Shown here: piece by piece, positions 1-12,451 of the stretch
Numbering within the stretch: position 1 is the first letter of the stretch
Layout of the letters: the number at the start of each line of letters is the position of its first letter
The notes under the pieces: model-generated
What the model saw: the letters and a program-made list of their open reading frames with translations, nothing else
Databases searched by the model: none
Told to the model about the DNA's origin: nothing
Assembly (NCBI GenBank): GCA_964247055.1
Contig: OZ176057.1
Coordinates: 5,766,001 to 5,830,000, forward strand
DNA from: Paragordius varius
Lineage: Eukaryota > Nematomorpha
DNA length: 64,000 nucleotides
Direction of reading: 5' to 3'
Program-made: the position numbers and the translations under genes

Positions 1-2
1 AT

Positions 3-560
3 TCAGCACCACCTTATACTTCAAATTTTTCGGCGAGTCTTGCTTTAGTAGATGATAAGGAGGGAGGTAGGCAAATTTTTTTTCCACAATCTCAATTGTC
101 TTCATCTTCCAACAACAATACTTATATTCTCCAACAAGGAACATCCAATGTTCCAATAAATAATACTTTTAGAAACACCCATGTAAACGAGGACAATATT
201 AATAATGTGAATATGTCAGCTGCGAGCAATATTAATTGGTCAATTAATGATGCATCACCGAATCTTTTGGATTCAAATGGTTTTCTTACTACTACTTCGT
301 ACAGCACTAATCAGGAGGGAAATTGTATTGCAACAAAAAATAATGTTGATGATAATTTAACAACCATAGCTGCTATGCCTATGTGCGACGTCAACGATAA
401 GAATACCAAAAGCACTGAGTTGAGTGAAGAAAAGGGTGAAAACGGCGGAGATGAATCTACCGATTGCTATTTGGATGATGCCACGTTAATGGCAACCAAT
501 TTGTTCCCAGAAACGAATCCCTTTAAACAAGCGCTTATGAAACAAATGGTTCGACGTTAA
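3..560 (+). CDS. 3' end of a Ser/Asn-rich protein gene, open at the left edge
   Basis: The frame is open from the first complete codon at position 3 to the TAA at 558-560, giving about 185 residues. No ATG start is visible, so the gene (or at least this terminal exon) begins outside the window. The protein is rich in Ser, Asn and Thr, looks disordered, and ends in a basic segment (KQMVRR). There is an acidic stretch near residues 135-155. No catalytic motif, membrane segment or known domain was recognised, so no function is assigned. Codon use and composition stand clearly above the AT-rich sequence that follows. It runs towards the minus-strand SDR gene, so the two are convergent. It could be the low-complexity tail of a regulatory protein, but that is a guess. 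Confidence 0.6.
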   Translation, partial: SAPPYTSNFSASLALVDDKEGGRQIFFPQSQLSSSSNNNTYILQQGTSNVPINNTFRNTHVNEDNINNVNMSAASNINWSINDASPNLLDSNGFLTTTSYSTNQEGNCIATKNNVDDNLTTIAAMPMCDVNDKNTKSTELSEEKGENGGDESTDCYLDDATLMATNLFPETNPFKQALMKQMVRR

Positions 561-1496
561 AACCTAAAAAACGAAACTCTTGAAACCATATACTCGCTCT
601 AAAATATAGAGTTAGTTATGGCTTAAATCGTGCCCAAAGTTAAACTTGTCAGTTTAATTTTCGACACTCTTTTAAGCCTAACGACAAGTCGATATCATGG
701 GATACTCTGTTTGATAAAAATTAGTTAATGCACATTTTAACCCAAAACTTATATACAGATTTAATCAAACTTAATTTAGTGCCAATATATGAACAAGTTT
801 ATACGACTTATATTTAAAACTTATTGTAATTACGAAATATTTTTATCGAATTCGTCAGAATTAAGATTATAGTTTTTAATTATGAATTATATCATGCACA
901 TTTTTCCTTACATATAGTAAATTTTGACCTTTTTAATTAGTTATTTAAATTATTAGCCAATATGTTTTACTTCTAATGCGCGGGCATTTTCCTACTTTTA
1001 CTTATTAGTTTAAAGAAATTTTCTAATTCTTATGTAAAATTTTTATATGAATTTCAATAAACGAAATCTCAGCATGTTAGTTTTTATCATATTCTTAGCA
1101 TATCAATCACTGTTTTCTAAATTATATTTACTCATTAATATATATATGTATATGATTATATTTACCATAGTTTATACAATAATGGAATTATGTGTACGTA
1201 TATACAGCAACTTATATTTTACTGTTTTATAAATACATATTTATTTATTTGGTTATTTAACTATATCGCAATTAACTAAATGATTTTTTAGTAAAATTCC
1301 AATTATGTATAATTTTTATGTTGGATTATTCATTGATATTTATGTTATTGATTTAACAATCAAGAAATCCATAACGCCGAATAGGAGTTAAAATTTTTAT
1401 TAAGGCAAACCGTATAAAACCTAAATACAAATGTATTATTGGCAATTTATCTTGGAGTTTTACATAAAATTATTTTGTAGTATTTTTAATTAGTTA

Positions 1497-1773
1497 CAGT
1501 AAAAATTGAAATTATACGGAGAAAACGTAAAAATATAAAGACAAATATTTTTTTATAAAAGACAATCATGCTAAAAATGAATTATTTTAATATATGTGAT
1601 TGTTCTGCAAATTGTATGATAAATTGTGACCAATAAACATCTCCATCTCATACTTTATAGTTTAAAACACTAAATATTTGAAAAATTAAGTTTCAAAAAG
1701 TATGGTAGCCTTTGAAATAAAATAGTTGTCTATATATTTTTAAGTTTTGTCCGTGTAATTACAGTTTTTACTG
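1497..1773. mobile_element. Family B MITE (mariner-like ends)
   Basis: Begins CAGTAAAAATTGAAATTATA and ends with the inverse (TTTTTACTG), with TA on both sides. The arms carry the family's conserved blocks (ACAAA, TAAAAATATAAAGAC) and no coding capacity. TA flanks with CAGT ends are typical of Tc1/mariner-derived MITEs. Confidence 0.75.
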
Positions 1774-2006
1774 TATATAAATGATATATGATTTTGGATA
1801 TAAATATTTATAATTCCTAGCCGACCTAAAATATAACCATAAATTTTGTCTTGACTGCGAAATACTTTTTAAGTAACACCAACTGTTTTGATTTACGCAG
1901 TGCACACAAAAAATATCCTAATGATATATTTATATTTTGATGAGTTATTTTATTTTCATGGTGCTTTTGGTTTTGGGCTTAGCGGGTGGTATAGGAATAT
2001 TTTTGC

Positions 2007-2251
2007 CAGAGTAAAAGTTGAAATTATACGGACAAAACTTAAAAATATAACGACAAATATTTCTTTTGCAAAAAACAGCCATACTTTTTTAAACCTTAAT
2101 TTTATATATATAAAAACTACTTGATTAAATAAATTGATATAGTTAATTGTTTAACAAATCTAACTCAATTTGCGACCCAAAACAATCATTAATAAATTGT
2201 TGGTTGTCTTTCTATTTTTACGTTTTGTCTGTATAATTTCAATTTTTACTG
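2007..2251. mobile_element. Family B MITE, slightly diverged
   Basis: The left arm carries AAATTATACGGACAAAAC and the right arm GTATAATTTCAATTTTTACT. Same family as 1497-1773. Confidence 0.65.
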
Positions 2252-3321
2252 TACTCTATGGTAACTCCATATCTTAAAGTGTTTTTATAATGTTTCCCCC
2301 TGCATCAAAATAGCATAATACTCGCTTCCTCAAATTTTTTCATAAATTAAATTTTAAAATGAATCATTTTTTCGTTTTCGATGTCAAAATTTAAATATTT
2401 AATTATTGCGAATATATTTTGCGTTTAGTTTAAAAATTTTTCCATGTTAGACGGGTCCAACAGTTAGAGACTTCTGAAGGCCACATTTTAAAATATTAGA
2501 AATATTTTTTGCTTTTTAAATACAGTTTATGGAGTATATTAGTCATATCATTTAGAATGGACCATTTACAATAAATAAATTTTATTTAACAAAACCGTAA
2601 AATTATATTATAAATTTTAAGTATTTATTTATTTATTAATATGGCTATAAAGTACACATAATAATGATTACATCAAATAATGGGTTTTATACATAAAAAA
2701 TATTTGGCAAAATGCTTGTAATTATCAAATTATATTTGCGCAAAAAAAATATTTTTGGACGAAAATATATAAATTTACAATTAATATTGTTGTAATATTT
2801 AAAATAAAAATAATTGGCGTGGATTTGAGAAGCGATTCGTTAAATTTCAAAAGAAAATGCCAAATATGTATTATTATATATATAGTAATGATAGAAAATA
2901 AGTCAATACTCTAATGCAAAATTTTGTAATTCAGCAATAATTTAAAATTCCAATAAAAAAGATTTATTCATTTAATACCGAAAATAATTTTTTGATTCGA
3001 TCAACAGCTTCTCATGCAATTTTCTCACTTTTCATTTTATGATAATTGAATTTGGCAATAAAAAAGTACAATGTTGGCGCCCGTTAGATTTAAAAATTGA
3101 AATTTAAATGCTTTTTACACATTTTAACAAAAACATATTAAAGTAAGGGAAAATAGGTAGATGAATAGTAAGTATAATTAAATAAAGATGTTACACAAAG
3201 ATAATAGATAAGATTATAAAAAAATTCATATTTACATAAAAGAACAAACAAAAAAAAAGGTATAAAAAGTGTAATTGAATTTGCTTTTGAAACAAAACTT
3301 TTAAACACAATTTTTCAATTC

Positions 3322-6300
3322 TTATGCATTTATAATGGTCATGTTTGTGGACGAGGTTGGGGACCTTGGATTAGTTCCTACTTCAAACGTATAGCCAACC
3401 ACATTACTTTTTTTAGCGGTAATCTCAACTATATTAGTAGGTTCTTTTACTATTCCATCATTATTGTCCAAGATTTCTCCTTCTGCATTTTTTTCTTGCT
3501 GAGTATCCGCCGAATGATGAAATCCATTTAAATGTAAAGAAGAATGGTTATAACCATTTTCAAGTGTTTCTAGACCGCCTTTGTCGTCGTAATGATTAGT
3601 TGTTTTTTCAAAAGTACTTGTTTTTTCAAAACCATTGCTTGAAATTGTATTAATTAAACCAAACGAAGGATTTCTCCTATGACCACTAATTTTAGGTCCA
3701 CCAACATTTTTTTCAATTTCAATTCCAGTTTCAGTATTAACATTAGTTTCCTCATCTGTGTCATGTTTTGAGTCCCCACCATTGCAAAAGACTGAATTAT
3801 CCGCGCCATTATTGAATTCGGGTGTTTTTACTTGAACTAGACAAGTTTTTTTGGGAGAACCTATTGGTATAGGTATAAAATATGATTTATTAAGAATGAT
3901 TTATAAAAATTTTAACAAAACATTAGTTTTGTAAATTAAAGTATTACAATTCAATCGTTTATTAAAGACTTTTAGGGTTATTTATACTCAAAAATATAAA
4001 TATTTTTATTTTTTACAATCTTGGTTATATATATATTTTCTAAAACTCCAATTTATAAGATAAAACAAAAATTATTAAGATAGACAAAACCTAAAAAAGT
4101 CAAATAGTATTTTGTAAAAACATATATATATTTAAAGCTTGATTTAAAACAGAAATGATTAAAATATGAAAATATATTTGAAAATGCTACCCTACCAATT
4201 TACATTACTATTCCCTTTTTGGCACATTAGATCGCAAAGAAAAAATTAAGTAAAAAAATTGGTTGTCTCTTTATGAGAAATATTTGTTCTTTACAGTAAA
4301 AATTAAAATTATAAGGACAAAACGTTAAAATATAAAGACAAATTTTTTACCAAAAAACCATTCCTTTTTGTAAGTAAACTAAATGTTTCAAATTGCATAT
4401 TATAGAATTAATATCTATATTGGTGACACGATAAATTATATATTTTATAATTATAATTATATAACTTTTATATGACAAAAATTAAGGTTTAAAAAAGTAT
4501 GGGGTAGTTTTTTAGAGTAAAAAAATCATTGTCTTTAAATAAACAATTTGTCCGTATAATTTCAGATTTTACTGTAATTTTTACAGTTTTGCCTTGATAT
4601 AATTCTTCAAATTCTTATTGCAAAAAAACACCATTTTTAAGAAATATTAAGAAATATAATTACTTACCTAACAAAGTAATATCCGACAAATTTTGATTCT
4701 TGCTTATCATGATAGATTCTGTATTAATGTTGTCTCCATCAGGGCTTAGCGTTCGACGAGCTATGAGAACTACAGGAGGAGTTGTATGCTTATTATTAGA
4801 ATTAGAATTCTTAGAATTAGTATTAAATTGGCAGCCCGTAATAAGATTTGATCTTAGTAGTTTATTGTTGGGTGAAAATAGATTGGAATTTATTTTTGAA
4901 CAACTTTCTAGGGGTTGTTCGTTGCCCGTAGAAACGGTACTTATATGATCTGATTCAACTTTAACATAAGTAACGAAACTTGGAGACAATAATAAAGTTC
5001 CCTCTTCAATATGCGACAAAGTTTTAAGAGAATTCTCGTTAGAGGGTTCTTTAGGCAGCTCTTCAGTTATTTTGCACGTATTTTCTGTTTTGGAATCTAT
5101 AAATATAACCATATACAGTAAAAGTATAAAAAAATTAAATTACAGTAAGCACAGACAATTGATTTAACAGTAGGGTATGAGAAAAACACAACAAATGGTT
5201 GAAATTAAACATTATTTTTCTATCCTAAATCATTAAATTTGTTATTTCATTAGGGAAAATGTTATTTTTATATCATACGCTATTGTATCACCCATTGACC
5301 AACATGGTTAACAAAAAATATGCATATTTTTATATAAAAAAACCTTAACTACAGTAAAAATTGAAATTGTACGGACAAAACGTTAAAATATAAGGACAAA
5401 TATTTTTTCTATAAGACAACTCCATACTTTTTTGAACTTTAATTTTCGTTATATAAATCATATAATTACAATTGTAAAATATATAATTGATTATTTTTCC
5501 AATATATATATTAATCTCGTATTTTGCATTTTAAAACAATTAAATCATGATATAAAAGGTATGGGGGTATCTTTTAAAAAAAAATATTTGTCGTTATATT
5601 TTATGTTTTGTCCATAATTTCAGTTTTTAGACTATTTTCTTTAAATTTTTACGTTTTTTTTATAATTAAAGAGAGTTATATTATAAAATTTAAAAATATT
5701 AAAAAAATAAAGTTTGAAAATCAAAAAATATACCATTCACAAAATCACTCTTGAACAAATTCACTCTTGAACAATTTAAATTCACCCTAAATCACATTAT
5801 GTGTTTTTTATGATCAAAAATTACCTATATTTTTTGATATTTTACTAAAAATGAAATTTCGTTTACTAAAAAAATAATAACTATGCACCATAAAGATATA
5901 TTTCATATTAATATTGAGTTATATTAGCTGGCCGAAAACACATAATTCATTTTTCGAAGGTGAATTTAAGTTTTCGTTCAAGGGGTTAAATTTAAATCGT
6001 TCAAGGGTGTATTAAATTGTTCAAGGGGGTGAATTTGAATTGTTCAAGGGGGTGAATTTAAGTTGTTTAAGGGTGAAATGTATTTTTTATTGTGTATAAG
6101 AATTGTTTAAGGGGGTGTATTTAAATCGTTCAAGGGGGTGAATTTAGATCGTTTAAGGGTAAATTTAAATCGTTCAGTGGGAGAATTTGAATCGTTTAAG
6201 TGTGAATTTGAATTGTTTAAGGGGGTAAATTTAAATTGTTTAAGGGGGTGAATTTGATTTGTAGTTAATAGTATAAAAAATACCATCAATTTTTTCAATC

Positions 6301-9300
6301 GTATTAGATTTTGACGAGACTGAAGACGGTGGCCCTGATATTGAATGACTCTTGGAGCTGTGATGGTCTGAAACTAAAATTTTATTAATTTCGTTTTTTT
6401 AAAAATAAAATATTTATATTTTAACCATCAAATAAAAATGTTACTAAAATTAAAAATTTATTAACAAAATAAGAATATGCTCAAAAAAGAAAGTAAAAAA
6501 ACATATTAAATAGGAAAATTTATACAGTAAGAGAATTAATATTGGTTATATCGGGGAGTTTTAAATAACTAAAAGGTAGTTTTTTTACCCTTTGTTAGGT
6601 ATATTGTTTGATTTTTGATTTTATTTAACAAAATATAAATATTATTGAATATATGAAGAAATACAGTATATAATTTACAGTAAAAATTAAAATTATACTA
6701 TGGACAAAACGTAAAAATATTTTTTTTCAAATAATCTTGATTAATTTTTCAATATAACTCATTTTATTTTAATCGAAAATATATATCAATACAAATGTAA
6801 ATAGGAAACTCTATTAAGTTTATATTTTACAATGTGGTAAATAATTATTTTATATAAGTAGTATCTTTAGGGTTTAAAAAGTATGCGGTTGTCTTTTAAA
6901 CTAAAAATATGGTTGTCTTTATAATTTTACGTTTTGTCCGTATAATTTCTAAAGATATATTTTTACCATTAAATAAAAATGATAAAATAAATATGCTTAA
7001 AAAAGAAAGTATAAAAGCATATTAAATAGGAAAATTTATACAGTAAAGAGAGCTAATATTTTAATATAGGGTGTTTTAATTAACTAAAAGGTAGTTTATT
7101 TACCCTCTTGATTAAATTTTCATTTTATTTTATTAATTATAAATATACCATGTGTACTTCAAATTCACCCTCATAAAATAAAATTATGTGTTCTGCTAAA
7201 AAACCTTTATTTTTTAAAATATGAAATTCTGTTAAACTTAATATAATGCGAAAAAGATAAAAAACTATGTCGTAAATATATATTTCATATTAATCATCAT
7301 GATGAGTTATATTAACTGCCCAAAAACACATAATTTATTTTTCGAGGGGGAATTCGAATTCTAAAAGGTATATTTAAATTAAATTTGTGAGAAAATAAAG
7401 TATATACCATTTACAATTCAATTTCACCCTTAAAAAATTCAAATTCACCCTTGAAGAATTCAAATTCACCCTCAAATAAAAAAATATGTTTTTTAAGATT
7501 AAAAATTACCAATATATCATATATTTTTCAAAAATAAAAATTTTGGTTAATAAACTATACCATAAACATATATTTCATATTAATTAGTAATATTAGTTTG
7601 AAAACACATAATTTATTTTTAGAGTGAATTCGAATTGTTCAAGAGTGAATTTGAATTGTTCGAGGGTGAATTCGAATTGTAAATTGTATATTTAAAAAAA
7701 TTAAGATTAAAAAAAAAATATGGAGTTTCTTTTATAATAAAAGACCACTTTTATAATTTTTGCGTTTTTTCCGTAAAATTTTAATTTTTACTGTAAAAAC
7801 CCCCTCAAAATGTTCAATAATAGCTCTTGAAACAGCATATTAAAAAACTTTGAATTTATAAACATATTTAACACTATAATCATTAAAATTTAGATGTTTT
7901 ATAAATTGCGTAAAAAATAAATTTATAATCTATAAAAAAATAAATTTTTTCTACCCAATGATTTAAAATAATGTGGAAAACATTTCGCCATATTAGTAAA
8001 ACCACTTCCAATCGTAGAACTCTTTTCTTTGACTGTTGGTATTAAAGTTGTTTCAGAATTTTGTTCAAGATTTTCTAATATTCAAAAAAAAATTAAAATA
8101 AAATTTATAGAAAATTTATAGTAAAAATTAAAAATATACCATAGACAAAACGAAAAAAAATTTTCAAAAAAAGACAATACTTTTAAACAATAAGAGTTTT
8201 TTTTGAAATATCAGGTATTAAAGTTTCAGAATTTTGTTCAATAATTTCTAATATTCAAAAAAAATTAAAATAAAATTAAAAAAAATTAGAAGTAAAAATT
8301 GAAATTACGGACAGAACGTAAAAATATATAAATATAAATGTTTTTTCATTCGAAAAAAGACAGCTAAACTTTTAACATGAAATTTTTTTGATCAATTATT
8401 GAAGTTTCAGAATTTTGTTCAACATTTTCTAATATTCAGAAAAAATTAAAAAAAATTTTTTAAAGAGAATTGTTAAAATTCAAATTATATTATGGACAAA
8501 ACGTAAAAATATATAAAGACAAATGTTTTTTTATATAAAAAAGGTTAACTATACTTTTATCTATTTAATTTTTTTGAAATATTAAATATTGTTTAATATA
8601 GGATTTATAACATTTTCTAGTAAAAAAATCAAAAAAAAATTTAGCGAAAATTTACAATAAAAATTGAAATTATATTATGGACAAAACGTAAAAATATAAA
8701 GACAAATGTTTTTTTAAAAAAGACAATACTATACTTTTAACTATTTAATATTTTTTTGAAATATTAAATATTATTTAAAATGTAAAAGTTTGAAATATAG
8801 ATAATTACCAATTAATTATTTATTTCACATTATAATTATATATAATTTATATTAGAAAAATTAATGTTTCAAAAAGTATGGGTTGTCTTTTGAACAAAAA
8901 AATATTTGTCGTTATATTTTAACGTTTTGTCCGTATAATTTTAATTTTTATTGTATTTACTTGCAATAAAATTGTAATTAATTGTTTTTATTAATTATTT
9001 CCTTTATTTGTTAAAACAATGAATTATATCGAAAAAATTTAAATCTAAAATATATATAGTTTGATTTTAATAAAAAATATTTGTCTTGATATTCTTACAT
9101 TTCTTCTATATATCACCTCAATCTTTCCTGCAAATTTAAAATTCTATTGCTAAATTTACTTTTCATTTACTTACTCAAATAATTTGAATAGAAATCACGT
9201 TAATACCATCTACAATTTAAGTTCCCCCCTCTTTGAATAATTCAAATTAACCCTTGAACATCAAACTACACCCTTGAACAATTCAAATTCACCCTTGAAC

Positions 9301-12300
9301 AATTCAAATTCACCCTTGAACAATTCAAATTCACCCTTGAACAATTCAAATTCACCCTTGAACAATTCAAATTCACCCTTGAACAATTCAAATTCACCCT
9401 TGAACATTTCAAATTCACCCTTGAACATTTCAAATTCACCCTCTTGAACAATTCAAATTCACCCTTGAACATTTTAAATTCACCTCCCTTGAACAAATCT
9501 AATTCATCACGTTAAAAATAAATTATGTGTTTTCGGGTAGCTAATATAACTCATCATTAATATGAAAATTATATAATTATGGTGCGCATAGTTTATTATT
9601 TCCTGAGTATTATTTTAATTTCAAAAAAAATTTAACATTTTAAAAATATAGAAAAAAATATAAAGGTAATTTTTAATCTTAAAAAACACATAATTTATAT
9701 TTAGGGTGAAAATGAATTGTTCAAGGGTATTAACTGTAAGTACTCAAAAAATAATAAACTCGGCGCCATAAAGATATATTTCATATTAATAATGATGAGT
9801 TATATTAGCTACCCGAAAACACATAATTTATTTTTAAGGTGATGAATTTAAATTGTTTAAGGGTAAATTTATATTGTTCAAGGGTAAATTTATATTGTTC
9901 AAGGGTAAATTTGAATCGTTTAAGAGTAAATTTATATTGTTCAAGGGTGATTTTAAACTGTAAAATACCCAAAAACTTTGCAATAAAAATTTCGACATTT
10001 ATATTACAAAACTAAAAATCAAACCATTCAGACTCTTCGCCAGCATTTCATTACTAATCCTTGCTTCAAGATTATTCTTATTTTTAGCCTTGGAATTTTC
10101 TTCTGTATGATTTATTTCACTTTGCTTATTAGAATCGAAATCAGTATTTTCTTGCTTGTTTGATGAATGTTTCAATTTTAATTTCAATAACTTTTGATTT
10201 TGAATTTGATTTTCTTGAGTGCCAGTATGTAAAGGATGGCGTATTAATGAAAAATTAATCAGGGGATTACTTGGATAATGTAAACTCCATTTCTTTTTCC
10301 CTAGTTTTGTTAAAGAGGGCGGTTTAGTTTCAATTTCGATTTCTGTTCCTATTAAATAAATTTTTTTTTGAAAAGATTTGATTGATAAAAACAATATTTT
10401 AAATTATAAAGACATAATATGTATAAGTAAAAATTGAAATATCCGGACTAAATGCGTTAAAATTAAAGGACAAATATTTTAATTCCTAAAGTTTTATTAA
10501 ACTTTATTTTTTGAAACTTATTGTCTTGTCGCCCAAATAAGGCAGAAAAGAATTGTAAATTGCCAATATATACGAATTTATACAAATTTATATTTCAAAA
10601 CTCATTTGAAAATTCTAAATTAATTACAAAATATGGTTTTGTCTTTATTAATAGTGTCCAATTATTTTAGCATTTACTTTTCACTATTTTTTGGCAAAAA
10701 CCGATTAAAATTTGTTAAAATTTATAAACTTTTTTAAAAATCAATTCAAACCTCCTTCCTTATTCTTTTTTTCCAAAGGTTCAAGCTCATTTTTGCCATC
10801 GAAATCATCTATTTCTTGCTTTTGGCATTCTAAGATTTCGTTTCCAGTTTCTACATCTAAATCAACCACCATTTTTTCAGAATTTTCTTTTGTTGGGGCA
10901 TTATTTTTTGAATTACGAACAGTGAACATTTTTATACGATTCATGCTTAAACTATGCTGTAATTTATGTTGAAATGATTTGCCTCCTGTGGGTTGAGGTT
11001 TTTTAACATTTTCACTTTTAGTCTGGTCTTTTAAAGTAAAAGGTGGTTCTTCTATAGGCTTTCTAGAAGATTCTGATACTAAGCCTTCTTCCTGACCAGT
11101 AATATCAGTGGTATAATGTTGTAAATCTGTCGGAGGAATCAATATATTTGGATCTAAGTAAAAAAAGGTGAAAAAATTTTTTTTATATATATTTGGAATT
11201 TAAATTCATCTTTAAACACTTTAATTTGCCCTTGAACAATTCAAATATATTCTTGAACAATTCAAATCCACAGTTAGACAGTTCAAATTCACTCTTGAAC
11301 AATTTAAATCCACCCTTAGAAATTTCAAATTCATCCTCGAACAATCAAAATTCACTCTTGAACAATTCGAATTCTGCACCCCTTAAAGAATTTAAATTTA
11401 TCTTAAAAATAAATCATGTGTTGTCGGGTTAATATAACTCATCATTGATAATATAAAATCTATTTTTACGACATAGTTTATTTTTTTCTCAGCATTATAT
11501 TAATTTTAAACAGAATTTCATATTTTAGAAATAAAGGTAATATTTAATAGTATATTGAATTGTTCGAGGGTGAATTTGAACTGTTCAAGGGTGAATTTGA
11601 ACTGTAAATGGTATTTTAAATCTTATAAATTTTTTTGTAAGCATTTTTTGCAAGATAAGAACTTATAACCTTCATGATCATTTTAGGAAAAAAACGTATA
11701 AAAATATGAACAAATAATTTTTTTTAAGACCGCCCCATGCCATTTAAATCTTTTTTAAATATAACTCATTGTTTTAAACTGTAAAGTTTGAAATAGAAAT
11801 GTAGATATTGGTAATATTATCAATCATGTATTTTGCAATTTTAATTAAATAATATATATATACTATTTACAATTCGAATCTACACCCTTGAACATTTCAA
11901 ATTTAACCTATTATGTGTTTTCGGGCAGCTAATATAACTCATCATTAGTATGATTATATATTTTTACTAGTTTATTGTTTTTTCAGCATTATACTAATTT
12001 TAAACAGAATTTCATTTTTTAGAAATAAAGCTAATTTTAAATAGTATATTGAATTGTTCAAGGGTGAATTCAAATTGTTCATGGATGAATTTAAACTGTA
12101 AATGGTATTTTATATCAAATAAATTATTTTGTAAGCATTTTTTGCAAAAAGATAATAACTTTTATAACTTTTATGATTATTTTAGAAAAAAACGCGTTTT
12201 TTTAAGTACAATAAAGTTTGGAATTTGAGACAAAAACCATAAAAATATAAAGGACAAATAATTTTTTAAAAGACCGCCCCATGCCATTTAAATCTTTTTA

Positions 12301-12394
12301 TTTAATTATAATTCATTGTTTTAAACTGTAAAGTATGAAATAAAAATGTAGATATAGGTAATATAATCAATCATGAATTTTGCAATTGTAATTA

Positions 12395-12451
<57 letters not shown>

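Larger units (their letters stand above)
561..3321. other. Convergent intergenic region
   Basis: AT-rich spacer between the 3' end of the first gene and the stop codon of the SDR gene at 3322. It holds two family B elements (1497-1773 and 2007-2251). The short ORFs here are low-complexity and I see no gene in the rest. Confidence 0.6.

Noticed and set aside
1047..1232. Small plus-strand ORF, and others such as 1888-2124, 5432-5617, 14821-15006 and 54034-54516
   Set aside because: AT-rich hydrophobic translations lying in MITEs or simple sequence, without splice or start evidence.
9266..9496. Minus-strand ORF with periodic NCSRVNL peptide, and similar ORFs at 13603-13900, 15356-15550, 23128-23310 and 35915-36166
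   Set aside because: These are translations of the tandem terminal units of family C elements. The unit length is a multiple of three, so it stays open by chance; there is no start context or conservation signal.
9208..9500. CRISPR array
   Set aside because: The regular repeats have no unique spacers, are variable in sequence, and belong to transposon ends in a eukaryotic genome.
9999..10394. Exon 15 as the terminal exon of the SDR gene
   Set aside because: The frame does continue to a stop past the donor. But a phase-matched donor at 10023-10024 and four further in-phase exons ending in a clear stop make the longer model better. Read-through remains possible as an isoform.
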